Of a stretch of DNA of 64,000 nt, positions 5,638-14,179 are shown in pieces. The stretch's first letter is position 1; every line of letters begins with the position of its first letter. The translations under genes and the position numbers were made by a program. A model generated the notes under the pieces. That model saw only the letters and a list, made by a program, of their open reading frames with translations, made no database searches and had not been told where the DNA came from. The DNA is from Myxococcales bacterium (GTDB lineage Bacteria; Myxococcota_A; Polyangia; Haliangiales; Haliangiaceae): positions 1-64,000 of the forward strand of contig JAEUJY010000073.1 of assembly GCA_016794525.1 (NCBI GenBank). The letters are read 5' to 3'.

Positions 5638-7893
5638 GTGCGCCGCTTCCTCCCCTTGACCTGTGCCGCCCTGGTGGCCGCGCCCGCGCTGGCGTGGGCC
5701 GCGCCGATGCGCGGCGTCGTGGTCGACGAGGCCGGGGCGCCGGTGGCCGAGGCCGCGGTGGTCATCGCCGGGGTCGAGGTCGCCACCGACGCCAGCGGCG
5801 GCTTCGCGATCGACGACGTCGATGCCGGCACCCAGGACGTGCTGGTGGTCGCCGATGGCTTCGAGCCGCTGCTCACCCGCGCGGCGCCGGGCCGCCCGCT
5901 GCGGCTGGTGCTGGTACGCGGCGGCCTGGTCAACGACGTCGAGCTGGTCACGCTCGAGGGCCAGGCGCCGTTCGTCGACGAGCCGGCGGCGTACGATCTC
6001 GATCCGGCGACGGTCGGCGCGGTCGCCGGCGCCGGCAACGACGCGCTCAAGGCGGTGCAGAGCCTGCCCGGCGTGGCGCGCATCCCGTTCGGCCTCGGCG
6101 GCCTGGTGCTGCGCGGCCAGAGCCCGCGCAACTCGAGCGTGTTCCTCGACGGCATCGAGGTCCCGCTGCTCTACCACTTCGGCGGCCTGGCCTCGTTCAT
6201 CCCGACGCCGCTGCTCGACGGGCTCGAGGTCATGCCCGGCACGTTCGGCGCGCGCTGGGGCCGCACCCAGGGCGGCGTCGTCGAGGTGCGGTCGCGGGCC
6301 GCGCGCACCGATCGCTGGCGCGGCGCCACCGAGATCAGCCTGACCGACGCCCAGGCCCGCGGCGAGGGCCCGCTGGCCGGCGGCGGCGTCGTGTTCGGGC
6401 TGCGCCGCTCGTACATCGACGGCATCCTCGCGGCGGCGACGCCCGACCTCACGCTGGCGCCGCGCTACGTCGACGGCCAGGCGCGCTGGGACCGCGGCAG
6501 CGAGTACGCGCGGGCCGGCCGGCTGACCGCGCAGGTGTTCGGCTCGGACGACCGGCTCACGTTCGCCAACCCCGGCGACGCGATGGACGACGGCACCTCG
6601 CTCAACTACCGCTCGCGGTTCGTGCGCGCGGCGATGACCTGGCGGCGGGTCGACGGCCCGTGGTCGGCCACGGTCACGCCGTCGGTCGGCGCCGACGAGG
6701 TGTCGCTGCGCATCGACGGGCAGGGCATCACCCGCCGCAACGTGCCGGTGGCGCTGCGGGCCGAGCTCGAGCGCGACTGGCGCGACGGGCGCCTGGCCGG
6801 CGGCCTCGATCTGCTCGGCACCCGCTACGGCTACGACATCAAGAACGCGGCGCCGCGCATGCCGGGCGCGCCGGAATCCGACGAGGTCACGCAGCGCGAC
6901 GGATCGCTGTGGGCCGGCGATCTGGGCGCGTGGGTCGAGGGCTTCTACCGCATCGCCGACGGGCGGCTCGGCGTGAAGCCCGGGCTGCGGCTCGATCGGT
7001 TCGGGCTGTCCGACGAGTGGGTCGCCGACCCGCGGCTGGCGATCACCCACGAGCTGCCCGGCGGCTGGACCATGGCCACCGCGATCGGCCGCTACCACCA
7101 GCCGCCGGCGGCGGTCGATCTCGATCCGGCGTTCGGCAACCAGGACCTGAAGGCGTCGGTCAGCACCCAGGCGTCGTTCGGCGTGACCGCGCCGCTGCCG
7201 CGCGCGTCGTCGGTGGCGGTCACCGCGTACTGGGAGCAGTCGCGCGGGCTGGCGGTCGACGCCGTGACCTCGGCCACCGCGCAGACGGCGGGCGGCCCCC
7301 AGGGCGGCGGCGTCGGCGCCGCCAGCCGCGAGCTCACCGACGAGCAGTTCGGCTCGTACAGCTACCGCGAGAACACCGGGCGCGGCCGCGGCGCCGGCCT
7401 CGAGGTCATGCTGCGCAAGCGCAGCGGCGCGTGGGCCGGGTGGGTCGCGTACACCTACGCGCGCGCCGAGCGGCGCGGCGATCCGCGCCTCGATCCCACC
7501 TGGCGCCCGTACGTGCTCGATCAGCCGCACGTGCTGACCGCGGTCGCGGCGGTGCCGATCGGCGCGTGGCAGCTGGGCGCGCGGCTGCGCTTCGCCAGCG
7601 GCAACCCGATCACGCCGGTGGCCGGCGCCTACTTCGACGTCGATCGCCAGGACTACCGGCCGGTCGACGGGCCGATCCTGTCCGAGCGCCTGCCCGCGTT
7701 CGCGCAGCTCGACCTGCGCGTCGATCGCACCTGGAAGCGGCGGTGGGGCGTCACCAAGCTGTTCCTCGACGTGCAGAACGTCTCCAACCGGCTCAACCCC
7801 GAGGGCGTCACCTACAACTTCGACTACAGCCGCCGCTCTTACACCCGCGGCCTGCCGGTGTTCCCATCGCTCGGCGTGGAGTTCACGCCGTGA
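5638..7893 (+). CDS. TonB-dependent receptor with carboxypeptidase-like N-terminal domain
   Basis: A 751-residue outer-membrane receptor starting at a GTG. It has a signal peptide (to AWA at about 22), a carboxypeptidase-regulatory-like beta-sandwich at about 24-100 (GVVVDEAGAPVAEAAVVIAG), a plug domain at about 130-220 (LVLRGQSPRNSSVFLDGIEV and GGVVEVRSR), and a 22-strand-type barrel to the C-terminus. The last residues (SLGVEFTP) are short of the usual terminal aromatic. It should import a bulky ligand such as an oligosaccharide, peptide or metal chelate using TonB energy; the ligand is not evident. Its stop overlaps the start of the following lipoprotein gene by GTGA, so the pair is translationally coupled. 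Confidence 0.9.
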   Translation: MRRFLPLTCAALVAAPALAWAAPMRGVVVDEAGAPVAEAAVVIAGVEVATDASGGFAIDDVDAGTQDVLVVADGFEPLLTRAAPGRPLRLVLVRGGLVNDVELVTLEGQAPFVDEPAAYDLDPATVGAVAGAGNDALKAVQSLPGVARIPFGLGGLVLRGQSPRNSSVFLDGIEVPLLYHFGGLASFIPTPLLDGLEVMPGTFGARWGRTQGGVVEVRSRAARTDRWRGATEISLTDAQARGEGPLAGGGVVFGLRRSYIDGILAAATPDLTLAPRYVDGQARWDRGSEYARAGRLTAQVFGSDDRLTFANPGDAMDDGTSLNYRSRFVRAAMTWRRVDGPWSATVTPSVGADEVSLRIDGQGITRRNVPVALRAELERDWRDGRLAGGLDLLGTRYGYDIKNAAPRMPGAPESDEVTQRDGSLWAGDLGAWVEGFYRIADGRLGVKPGLRLDRFGLSDEWVADPRLAITHELPGGWTMATAIGRYHQPPAAVDLDPAFGNQDLKASVSTQASFGVTAPLPRASSVAVTAYWEQSRGLAVDAVTSATAQTAGGPQGGGVGAASRELTDEQFGSYSYRENTGRGRGAGLEVMLRKRSGAWAGWVAYTYARAERRGDPRLDPTWRPYVLDQPHVLTAVAAVPIGAWQLGARLRFASGNPITPVAGAYFDVDRQDYRPVDGPILSERLPAFAQLDLRVDRTWKRRWGVTKLFLDVQNVSNRLNPEGVTYNFDYSRRSYTRGLPVFPSLGVEFTP

Positions 7894-8711
7894 GGGCGCT
7901 GGCGCTGATCGCGGCGCTGACGGCCGCCGCCTGCGCCGGCGACGAGCTGGCGCCGTCGACCCAGATCACCGCGCCGCGGCTGCTGGCGGTCGCGGCCGAT
8001 CCGCCGGTGACCACCATCGACGGCGCGGTCGCGCTGACCGCGCTGGTGGTCGACGCCGACGGCGCGGCCACCGCGGCACCGGTCGCGTGGCGCGCGTGCA
8101 CGCCGTGGCGGCTGGTGCGCGACCCCGATCTCGACTGCGCGCCGGCCGACAGCCTGCCGCTGGCGGTCGACGCCGCCGGCGCGGCGCGCCTCGACCTGGC
8201 CGCGGTGCGCGCGCGGTTCGGCGAGCCTGGCGCCCCGCTGCCGCCGCCGGGCGACTGCCCGGGGCCGACGCTGGCGGTGCCGGTGATCGCCACCGTCACC
8301 ATCGACGGCGTGCGGCTGGTCGCGCGCAAGGACGTCGGCGTCGCCGCCGCGCCGCGGCGCAGCCCGCAGATCGCGGCGATCACGCTCGACGACGGCCCGG
8401 CCGACGGCTTCGTGCCCGGCGGCACCCACCGCGTGGCCGCGGTGCCCGTGCGCGACACGCTCGATCAGGCCTGCACCGACGATCCGACGCCGGTGCCGGT
8501 GCGCGAGGGCGTGCGCACGTACTTCTACGTCTCGGCCGGCGGCCTGGCCGAGACCTCCGCCGACGTGAGCTACCAGCCCGACGACACCGCCGCGATCGGC
8601 TCGGTCGAGCTGACCGCGCCCACCGACGTCGATCGGCTGCGGCTGTGGGCGGTCATGATCGACGGCGACGGCGGCGTCGCCTGGGCCGGGCGCGAGCTCC
8701 GCGCGCGTTGA
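7890..8711 (+). CDS. Lipoprotein encoded with the TonB-dependent receptor
   Basis: A 273-residue predicted lipoprotein starting at GTG 7890 inside the receptor stop codon. The signal RALALIAALTAAACAG has a clear lipobox with Cys at about 15. The rest looks like two immunoglobulin-like beta-sandwich domains (ADPPVTTIDGAVALTALVVD and the second half around TYFYVSAGGLAETSADVSY). I do not recognise a named family. Strict coupling to the receptor suggests a surface or periplasmic partner, possibly a substrate-binding or scaffold lipoprotein. Confidence 0.8.
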   Translation: MRALALIAALTAAACAGDELAPSTQITAPRLLAVAADPPVTTIDGAVALTALVVDADGAATAAPVAWRACTPWRLVRDPDLDCAPADSLPLAVDAAGAARLDLAAVRARFGEPGAPLPPPGDCPGPTLAVPVIATVTIDGVRLVARKDVGVAAAPRRSPQIAAITLDDGPADGFVPGGTHRVAAVPVRDTLDQACTDDPTPVPVREGVRTYFYVSAGGLAETSADVSYQPDDTAAIGSVELTAPTDVDRLRLWAVMIDGDGGVAWAGRELRAR

Positions 8712-8793
8712 CCACCAGCGAGGTCAGACTGCCGGATCGCGCCGGGAAGAACAAGCCTTGTTCGTCGCCGCGCCATCCCCAGAATGGCCCGCC

Positions 8794-9660
8794 ATGCGCA
8801 TCCTGTTCTGCCGACCCGACAGCCCACAGGACACCGACGACCGCCTCGCGCTCGAGGCCGACGCGCTCGACGAGCTGGGCGTCCGCCACGACGCGATCGC
8901 GATCGAGGACGTCGTCGACGACGACCTCGACCGCGCGCTGGCGCCGCTGGGCGACCTCGACGACGACGTGCTGTACCGCGGCTGGATGCTCACCGCCGAC
9001 GAGTATGCCCGGCTCGACGCGGCGATCGCCGACCGCGGCGGCGCGCTGATCGTCGACCCCGACGCCTACGAGGCCGCGCACTACCTGCCGAGCTGGTTCG
9101 CCGCGGTGGCCGACCGCAGCCCCGCGACCTGCTGGACCTTGGGCACCGACGCCGCCGAGGCCTGGGCCCTGGCGCAGGCGCTCGGGCCGCCGCCGTACGT
9201 CGTCAAGGACCACGTCAAGTCGGCCAAGGAGCGGTGGGCCGAGGCGTGCTTCGTGCCGGCTGACGCCGACGCCGCGGCCTTCGCCGCGACCTGCGCCGCG
9301 CTGGTCGACGCCCGCGGCGATCGCTTCGAGCGCGGGCTGGTGGTCCGCCGGTACGTGCCGCTGGCGCCGGTCGATGGCGCCGCCGGCGAGCGCGACGAGC
9401 ACCGGCTGTTCTTCTGGCGCGGCCGGCTGATCGCGTCGGCGCCGTACCACGACGTCGACGTCGCTGATCCGCCGCTGGCGCCGTTCGCGCCGCTGGGCCG
9501 CGCCGTCGCGTCGCCGTTCTTCGCGCTCGACGTCGCGCGCACGGTCGACGGCCGCTGGATCGTGCTCGAGATCGGCGACGGCGGCGTGTCGACGCTGCCG
9601 CCGACGATGGACCCGCGCGCGCTGTACCGCGCGATCGTCGCCGGCGAGGTGCGCGCGTGA
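8794..9660 (+). CDS. ATP-grasp domain protein
   Basis: A 288-residue cytosolic protein resembling ATP-grasp proteins of the DUF4343 type. Typical features are the N-terminal RILFCRPDS, the YRGWMLTADEYARLD segment, YVVKDHVKSAKERW with the ATP-binding lysines at about residue 135, and the metal-binding C-terminal WIVLEIGDGGVSTLPP. ATP-grasp enzymes ligate a carboxylate to an amine or thiol via an acyl-phosphate; the substrate here cannot be read from the sequence. The ATG at 8794 gives the family-typical N-terminus; an upstream start adds 12 unlikely residues. The stop overlaps the next gene by GTGA. Confidence 0.82.
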   Translation: MRILFCRPDSPQDTDDRLALEADALDELGVRHDAIAIEDVVDDDLDRALAPLGDLDDDVLYRGWMLTADEYARLDAAIADRGGALIVDPDAYEAAHYLPSWFAAVADRSPATCWTLGTDAAEAWALAQALGPPPYVVKDHVKSAKERWAEACFVPADADAAAFAATCAALVDARGDRFERGLVVRRYVPLAPVDGAAGERDEHRLFFWRGRLIASAPYHDVDVADPPLAPFAPLGRAVASPFFALDVARTVDGRWIVLEIGDGGVSTLPPTMDPRALYRAIVAGEVRA

Positions 9661-10052
9661 GCGGCCGCCGCCGCCTGGCCCGCCGCGCGCGCGCCGCGCT
9701 CCGGCAGTGGCGCGCCACGCTGTCGACCGACGCCCGGGCCGGGCTCGCGCTGCCGTCGTGGCGCGATCAGCCGCTGACGCTGATCGGCGCGCCGGTCGAC
9801 CCCGAGCTGGCCTACGACGCCGCGCTGTGGACCGCGCAGCTCGTCGAGTACATCAACAGCCACGAGGAGGTCGGCTTCTACCTGCAGGAGCGCCGCTTCC
9901 ACATCTGCCGCGTCCACGCCGCGGCCCGGCGGGTCGTGCGCGCCGGCGTCATCCCCGCCGGCTTCACGTGCCCGCGCCGCGCCGCGGACTGTCCGTTCGC
10001 CGCAGCGGCGGCCTGCGTGCCCGGGCAGGCGGTGCAGCTGCGGTTGGCGTGA
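9657..10052 (+). CDS. Hypothetical protein with C-terminal Cys cluster
   Basis: A 131-residue basic protein starting at GTG 9657 within the stop codon of the ATP-grasp gene, so the two are co-translated. The middle (AYDAALWTAQLVEYINSHEE) looks helical. Near the C-terminus, Cys residues occur in HICRVH, FTCPRRAADCPF and AACVPG, a spacing that could bind zinc or an iron-sulfur cluster. No family is recognised. Coupling makes it a candidate substrate or accessory subunit of the ATP-grasp enzyme. Confidence 0.7.
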   Translation: MSGRRRLARRARAALRQWRATLSTDARAGLALPSWRDQPLTLIGAPVDPELAYDAALWTAQLVEYINSHEEVGFYLQERRFHICRVHAAARRVVRAGVIPAGFTCPRRAADCPFAAAAACVPGQAVQLRLA

Positions 10053-10101
10053 CCGGGCGCGCCCGACGCGCGCGCGGTGCGCGGCGCTGGTATGAAGCCG
10101 C

Positions 10102-10629
10102 ATGCGCGCCGCCGCCGTGATCGCCGCCGTGATCGCCACCGCCACCGCCACCGCCGCCGTCGCCGGGCCCGCGCGCGCCGAGCCGGCCGCGCTGACGCCC
10201 CAGGCCCACGCCGACCTCGGGCTGTCGGTCGTCGGCCTCGGCTACGAGCGGCCGGTCGCCGACCACGTCGCCGTCCAGGCGCAGGGCGGCATCTTCGGCA
10301 CGTACTTCTTGCCGTGGTTCGATCGCGGCGACGACGTGCAGGGCCTGCAGCTCGGCGCCCGGGTCACCTGGTTCGCGCGCGCCAGCGGTCGCGGCCTCTA
10401 CGTCGCGCCGTACTTCCGCGGCGTCGCGGTGCGCGGCGAGCGCGACGGCCAGTCCGGCCAGGGCCTCGGGTTCACCGCCGGCACGTTCGTCGGCTGGGCG
10501 ATCGGGCTCGGCGAGCGCCTCGACCTCCGGCTCGGCGCCGGCGCGCAGTGGATCTACTTCGACGCCGACCCGCTCGCGGCGTCGACGCCGTTCCTCGCCG
10601 CCGACATCTTGCTCGGCTACCGGCTGTGA
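10102..10629 (+). CDS. Outer-membrane beta-barrel protein
   Basis: A 175-residue protein with a signal peptide ending near ARAEPA (about 27). The body alternates short amphipathic strands and turns (VVGLGYERPVADHVAVQAQG, LGARVTWFARAS, GLYVAPYFRGVAV, DLRLGAGAQWIYF) and ends in ADILLGYRL. This pattern, with length and terminal aromatic/hydrophobic residue, fits an eight-stranded barrel of the OmpA/OmpW-like size class. No specific function is visible. Confidence 0.78.
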   Translation: MRAAAVIAAVIATATATAAVAGPARAEPAALTPQAHADLGLSVVGLGYERPVADHVAVQAQGGIFGTYFLPWFDRGDDVQGLQLGARVTWFARASGRGLYVAPYFRGVAVRGERDGQSGQGLGFTAGTFVGWAIGLGERLDLRLGAGAQWIYFDADPLAASTPFLAADILLGYRL

Positions 10630-10645
10630 GCCGCGCGCCGCGGCG

Positions 10646-12406
10646 TCACGGCGAGCAGTCGAAGATCGCGATGCGGCCCTCGACGGTCTGCGGCGTCTCC
10701 GAGGTCCAGCCCGCCGCGCCCTGATCGCCGGACGCCGCGGCCTGGACGACGTCGGCCGTCGCGCGGACGGTGCCGAGCGTGAACGCGGTGGTCCGCGGGT
10801 CGAGCTCACGGGTCAGGTGGTAGCCGCGGATCGAGCTGGGCACGGTGCCGTCGTCGATGCCGATCACCACCGGGCCGTCGGTGGCGCTGACCGCGACGCC
10901 GGTGTGGTGCAGGCCCGGGCCGAGCAGCCGCGACGCGCCGAGGTGCCCGGTGGCCAGATCGATCAGCCGCAGCCGGGTCGCGTCGAACGAGCCGGTCCGC
11001 GAGTACGCGATCAGGCCCTGGGCGCCGACCGCCGTCGCGCTCACCTGGACCGCGGCGACCAGCCCAGCGGCGACCGGGATGATCTCGGTGCGCGCGCAGC
11101 CGGTGAGCGCGTCGAACGACTGGAACTGCACGCCGGCGGCGCCGGAGTTGTCGTTCCACGGCCACACCACGCCGGCGGTGACGCCGTCGCTGACCACCGC
11201 CGGGTAGCCGACGCCAACCCCGGGCTGCGGCGTGGTCACGTCGAACACCCGGGTCACGGTCAGATCGGCGGCCACCGCGGCGGCGCGGATCCGGGTGGTG
11301 TTCGCGGTGGTCTCGCGGACCAGCCACGCGACGAACGCCCCCCCGGTCGCGGTCGGGACCAGGCGCGGGCGCAGGTCGAACACCGGGGTGCCGGAGATCG
11401 CGACGGCTGTGCCCACCGCCTGCCCGGCGGCGTCGCGGCGCGTGATCCAGATCTCGCTGCCGGTGGCGTTCGACTCGTACGCCACCAGCGTCGTCCCGCC
11501 GGCCGACGGCACGCTCTCGGCGGTCATCAGGTAGCGGGGCAGCTGGCGGAACGACTGCGGCGCCGCGCCGACCCCGGAGGCGCTGTACGGCGCGAGCACT
11601 GCGGTCCACAGCGACTCGAGCTTGAAGGCGCCGGTGAAGGTGAAGCCGCCGGCGGTGGCGCGCGGATAGATCGCGTAGTAGTCGCCCGACAAGGGCAGCG
11701 CGGAGAACATCACCCCGGCGGGCGGTGGCGGCTCGGCCGGCGGCGGCGGCACGTAGGGCGTGAGCGTCACCGGCGCGCAGGTGGTGGCGGTCAGCGCCGG
11801 CGCCGCGCTCACCCGGGCGGCGTAGGCGTAGACGCCCCCGGGGACGTCGGCGGTGTAGACCGTGCCGGTGCGCGCCGTGACGACCTGGGTGTAGGGCCCC
11901 GCCGCGGTCTCGCTGACGAACAGCGCGACGTCGTCGGGGTCGGGCAGCGCGCCGGCGTCGATCGCCAGCGTCGCCGGCGTGGCGAAGGCGACGCCCTCGG
12001 GCAGGAGCGCGTACACCGCCGACAGCGCGCGCCGCGACGCCGGGAGCTCGACGATGGTCGGCGTCACGGTGAGCGCGGTGGTCGCCGCCAGCGCGCCCGC
12101 CGGGACCGTCAGCGTCGGGCGCAGCGGGCCGGGCAGCGTGACGACGCCGCCGGTGGGGCCGAGCATCGCGGTCGCCGACGGGATCGGCGCCGGCGTGCCA
12201 CAGGCGGTCGGCGCCGCGTCGACGCTGACGGCGTCGGGGGTGGGCACGCCGTCGGGGAGCCCGCCGTCGCTGGGGGCGGGGCCGTCGGCGGTCGCGCCGT
12301 CGCTGGGGGCGGGACCGTCCCCAGCGTCGAGGGCCGGCGTGCCCGGCCCGCCGCCGCACGCGGCGAGGATCAGAGCCGAGAGGCTGATGCGAGTGGCCTG
12401 CGTCAT
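10646..12406 (-). CDS. Large lipoprotein with ZU5-like domain
   Basis: A 586-residue predicted lipoprotein: the signal RISLSALILAAC ends at a lipobox Cys near residue 17, followed by a repetitive linker rich in DGxAPSDG units (about 25-65). Next comes a ZU5-like segment (GPTGGVVTLP to VPAGALAATTALTVTPT), then a Pro-rich hinge at about 235-255 and a long C-terminal region with repeated beta strands (about 270-586) suggestive of a propeller. It is probably exposed on the cell surface. The start lies 8 bases downstream of a GCAAC-N15-CGTC promoter shared with two other lipoprotein genes nearby. No enzymatic motif is visible. Confidence 0.82.
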   Translation of the reverse strand: MTQATRISLSALILAACGGGPGTPALDAGDGPAPSDGATADGPAPSDGGLPDGVPTPDAVSVDAAPTACGTPAPIPSATAMLGPTGGVVTLPGPLRPTLTVPAGALAATTALTVTPTIVELPASRRALSAVYALLPEGVAFATPATLAIDAGALPDPDDVALFVSETAAGPYTQVVTARTGTVYTADVPGGVYAYAARVSAAPALTATTCAPVTLTPYVPPPPAEPPPPAGVMFSALPLSGDYYAIYPRATAGGFTFTGAFKLESLWTAVLAPYSASGVGAAPQSFRQLPRYLMTAESVPSAGGTTLVAYESNATGSEIWITRRDAAGQAVGTAVAISGTPVFDLRPRLVPTATGGAFVAWLVRETTANTTRIRAAAVAADLTVTRVFDVTTPQPGVGVGYPAVVSDGVTAGVVWPWNDNSGAAGVQFQSFDALTGCARTEIIPVAAGLVAAVQVSATAVGAQGLIAYSRTGSFDATRLRLIDLATGHLGASRLLGPGLHHTGVAVSATDGPVVIGIDDGTVPSSIRGYHLTRELDPRTTAFTLGTVRATADVVQAAASGDQGAAGWTSETPQTVEGRIAIFDCSP

Positions 12407-12414
12407 GTCCAGGT

Positions 12415-12438
12415 GACGCGGCGACCGGCGATCGTTGC
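12415..12438 (-). promoter_or_regulatory. GCAAC-N15-CGTC promoter, copy 1
   Basis: On the minus strand, GCAAC (12438-12434), 15 bases, then CGTC (12418-12415), 8 bases before the ATG of the ZU5 lipoprotein gene. Copies with identical element sequence and spacing precede two other lipoprotein genes (14141-14164 and 18194-18217). A -35 like GCAAC with a -10 of CGTC is the general form of an ECF promoter. Confidence 0.6.
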
Positions 12439-12453
12439 GGGCGATTCCGCCAC

Positions 12454-14130
12454 TCACGGGCAGGGCGCGGCCGGGCTGGCGCTCGACCGCACCTGCGCGG
12501 TGGCGCCCAGCGTCTCGCGGGCGAAGTCGACGTTGTTGTTGTCGGTGTCGACGCACGGCGACGTGCGCGAGATCGCCTCGGTGGGCCCGGTGCCGCCGGC
12601 CCAGCCGCCGGCCTCGCCGCAGCCGCTCCCGAAGCCGCCGTACAGATCGCTGGCGTCGGTGGGGCAGGTGCCGTCTGGCAGCGCCGCGGCGCCGCGCACC
12701 ACCGCCACCGAGTAGCCGGGGTTGATCAGGTCGACCGCGGCGCCGATGACGTCGGGCGCCGGCAGCGGCACGGTCGGCGTCGCGCCCGGCGTCGTGCGGC
12801 CAAGCTGGACCAGCGCGAAGCCGCCCGGCGGCAGCGTGTGGCCGGCCAGATCGATCGCGGTCCACGTCGTCGACTGCGACCGCACCTGCAGCGAGTAGGC
12901 CGCGAGGTCGACCGGCGCGGCGCTGCGGTTGAACAGCTCGACGAAGTCGGCGTCGTACGCCGCGGTGGTGGCGCCGCCGCTGTGGTAGACGCGCGCGATG
13001 CCCACCGCCGTCGGCGGCGCGGTCACCAGCGCCAGCGTGACCGGCACGTCGGTGACGCCGCCCGGCGTCAGCGTCACCGCGGTCGGCCCGGCGGTGGCGA
13101 TCGTCGCCGGCCCCGGGCGCACCAGCTCGCTGGTCATCGCGTAGGTCGCCGCCGGCACCAGCCAGCGGACCTCGCCGTCGGCGCACGGCGTCGCGCGGGC
13201 CAGGTCGGCGCCGCCGGGGCTGTCGAGCGCGATCGCCACCGTGTCGGCGCCGACCCCGGCGCAGGTGGCCGGCGCGCCGTCGCGGGTCACCGCCCAGGTC
13301 ACGTGCAGGGTCGCGCAGCCGGCGGCGCAGTCGGCGTCGGCGCAGTCGACGTTGCCGTCGAAGTCGTCGTCCTGCTGGTTGGTGCAGTCCTCGTGGACGC
13401 ACGCCGACGACGTCGAGCACATCGACTCGGTGCAGCAGTCGGGATCCTGGCAGTTGTCGAGACCGTCGCCGTCGTTGTCGCCGCCTTGATCGCCGCAGAT
13501 CTCGGTGCGGCGGCAGGCCGGCGTCGCGGCGCACTCGGCGTCGGAGCACTCGGACCAGCCGTCGTTGTCCTCGTCGCCAGCGCCGGTGCAGGACTCCATG
13601 TTGCACAGCTCCAGGCACTCGGCGTCGGCGCAGTCCACCATCCCGTCGCCGTCGTTGTCGCTCCCGTCGCCGCAGCGCTCGCCGACGGCCAGCGTGAACT
13701 GCTCCCACATCGCCGGTTCGTCGAAGGCCGCTTCGCGCCGCTCGATCGTGATCGGCCCCTGCGGCGCCGGTGGCCGCTGGCGCAGCTCGAGGCGGATGAA
13801 CTCCGGCAAGCTCGGCGTGACCGGCACGCCCCCGATCGCCTCGACCAGCACGATCTCGATGAGCTGGAACCGCGCGTTGCACGGCACGACCACCGGCGCG
13901 GCCGCCAGCGATCGCCGATCGGCGGTCAGCACGTCGGCCACCCACTCGTCGCCGCCGACCAGGCCGCACGGGCTGTCGGCGCTGCCGCCGAGCGCCCGCC
14001 GATCGATCGCCGCGCGGAGCTGCACGCGGATGGGCCCGGTCGGATCGGGCGGCGCGTCGTCGCCGCCGCAGGCCGCGGCGAGCACCGATGTCAGCAGGAT
14101 CGCGAGGATGGGCAAGGCACGGCGACGCAT
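12454..14130 (-). CDS. Lipoprotein with Cys-rich calcium-type repeats and lamin-tail domain
   Basis: The 558-residue product has a lipoprotein signal (LAILLTSVLAAAC, Cys about 21). Residues about 155-270 carry four short Cys/Asp-rich repeats of the form C-G-D-x-x-D-N-D-G-D-G-x-x-D-C-x-D-x-x-C, a common myxobacterial surface module likely stabilised by disulfides and Ca2+. A C-terminal region at about 385-558 (ARVYHSGGATTAAYDADFVE and PVDLAAYSLQVRS) matches the lamin-tail (LTD) beta-sandwich found in secreted bacterial proteins. It is likely an adhesive or structural cell-surface lipoprotein. It shares promoter type GCAAC-N15-CGTC with its neighbours. Confidence 0.85.
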   Translation of the reverse strand: MRRRALPILAILLTSVLAAACGGDDAPPDPTGPIRVQLRAAIDRRALGGSADSPCGLVGGDEWVADVLTADRRSLAAAPVVVPCNARFQLIEIVLVEAIGGVPVTPSLPEFIRLELRQRPPAPQGPITIERREAAFDEPAMWEQFTLAVGERCGDGSDNDGDGMVDCADAECLELCNMESCTGAGDEDNDGWSECSDAECAATPACRRTEICGDQGGDNDGDGLDNCQDPDCCTESMCSTSSACVHEDCTNQQDDDFDGNVDCADADCAAGCATLHVTWAVTRDGAPATCAGVGADTVAIALDSPGGADLARATPCADGEVRWLVPAATYAMTSELVRPGPATIATAGPTAVTLTPGGVTDVPVTLALVTAPPTAVGIARVYHSGGATTAAYDADFVELFNRSAAPVDLAAYSLQVRSQSTTWTAIDLAGHTLPPGGFALVQLGRTTPGATPTVPLPAPDVIGAAVDLINPGYSVAVVRGAAALPDGTCPTDASDLYGGFGSGCGEAGGWAGGTGPTEAISRTSPCVDTDNNNVDFARETLGATAQVRSSASPAAPCP

Positions 14131-14140
14131 CTAGCCGGAT

Positions 14141-14164
14141 GACGGCGGCCGGACGATCCGTTGC
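14141..14164 (-). promoter_or_regulatory. GCAAC-N15-CGTC promoter, copy 2
   Basis: On the minus strand, GCAAC (14164-14160), 15 bases and CGTC (14144-14141), 10 bases before the ATG of the lamin-tail lipoprotein gene. Upstream of the -35 element the sequence GACGATCGTCG is shared with copy 3, extending the match between those two promoters to about 18 bases. Confidence 0.6.
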
Positions 14165-14179
14165 GCGACGATCGTCGGC

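Noticed and set aside
10646-13969. 1107-residue minus-strand frame joining two lipoprotein regions
   Set aside because: The upstream part is an out-of-frame shadow of the lamin-tail lipoprotein; the true gene starts at the ATG 12406 behind the shared promoter.
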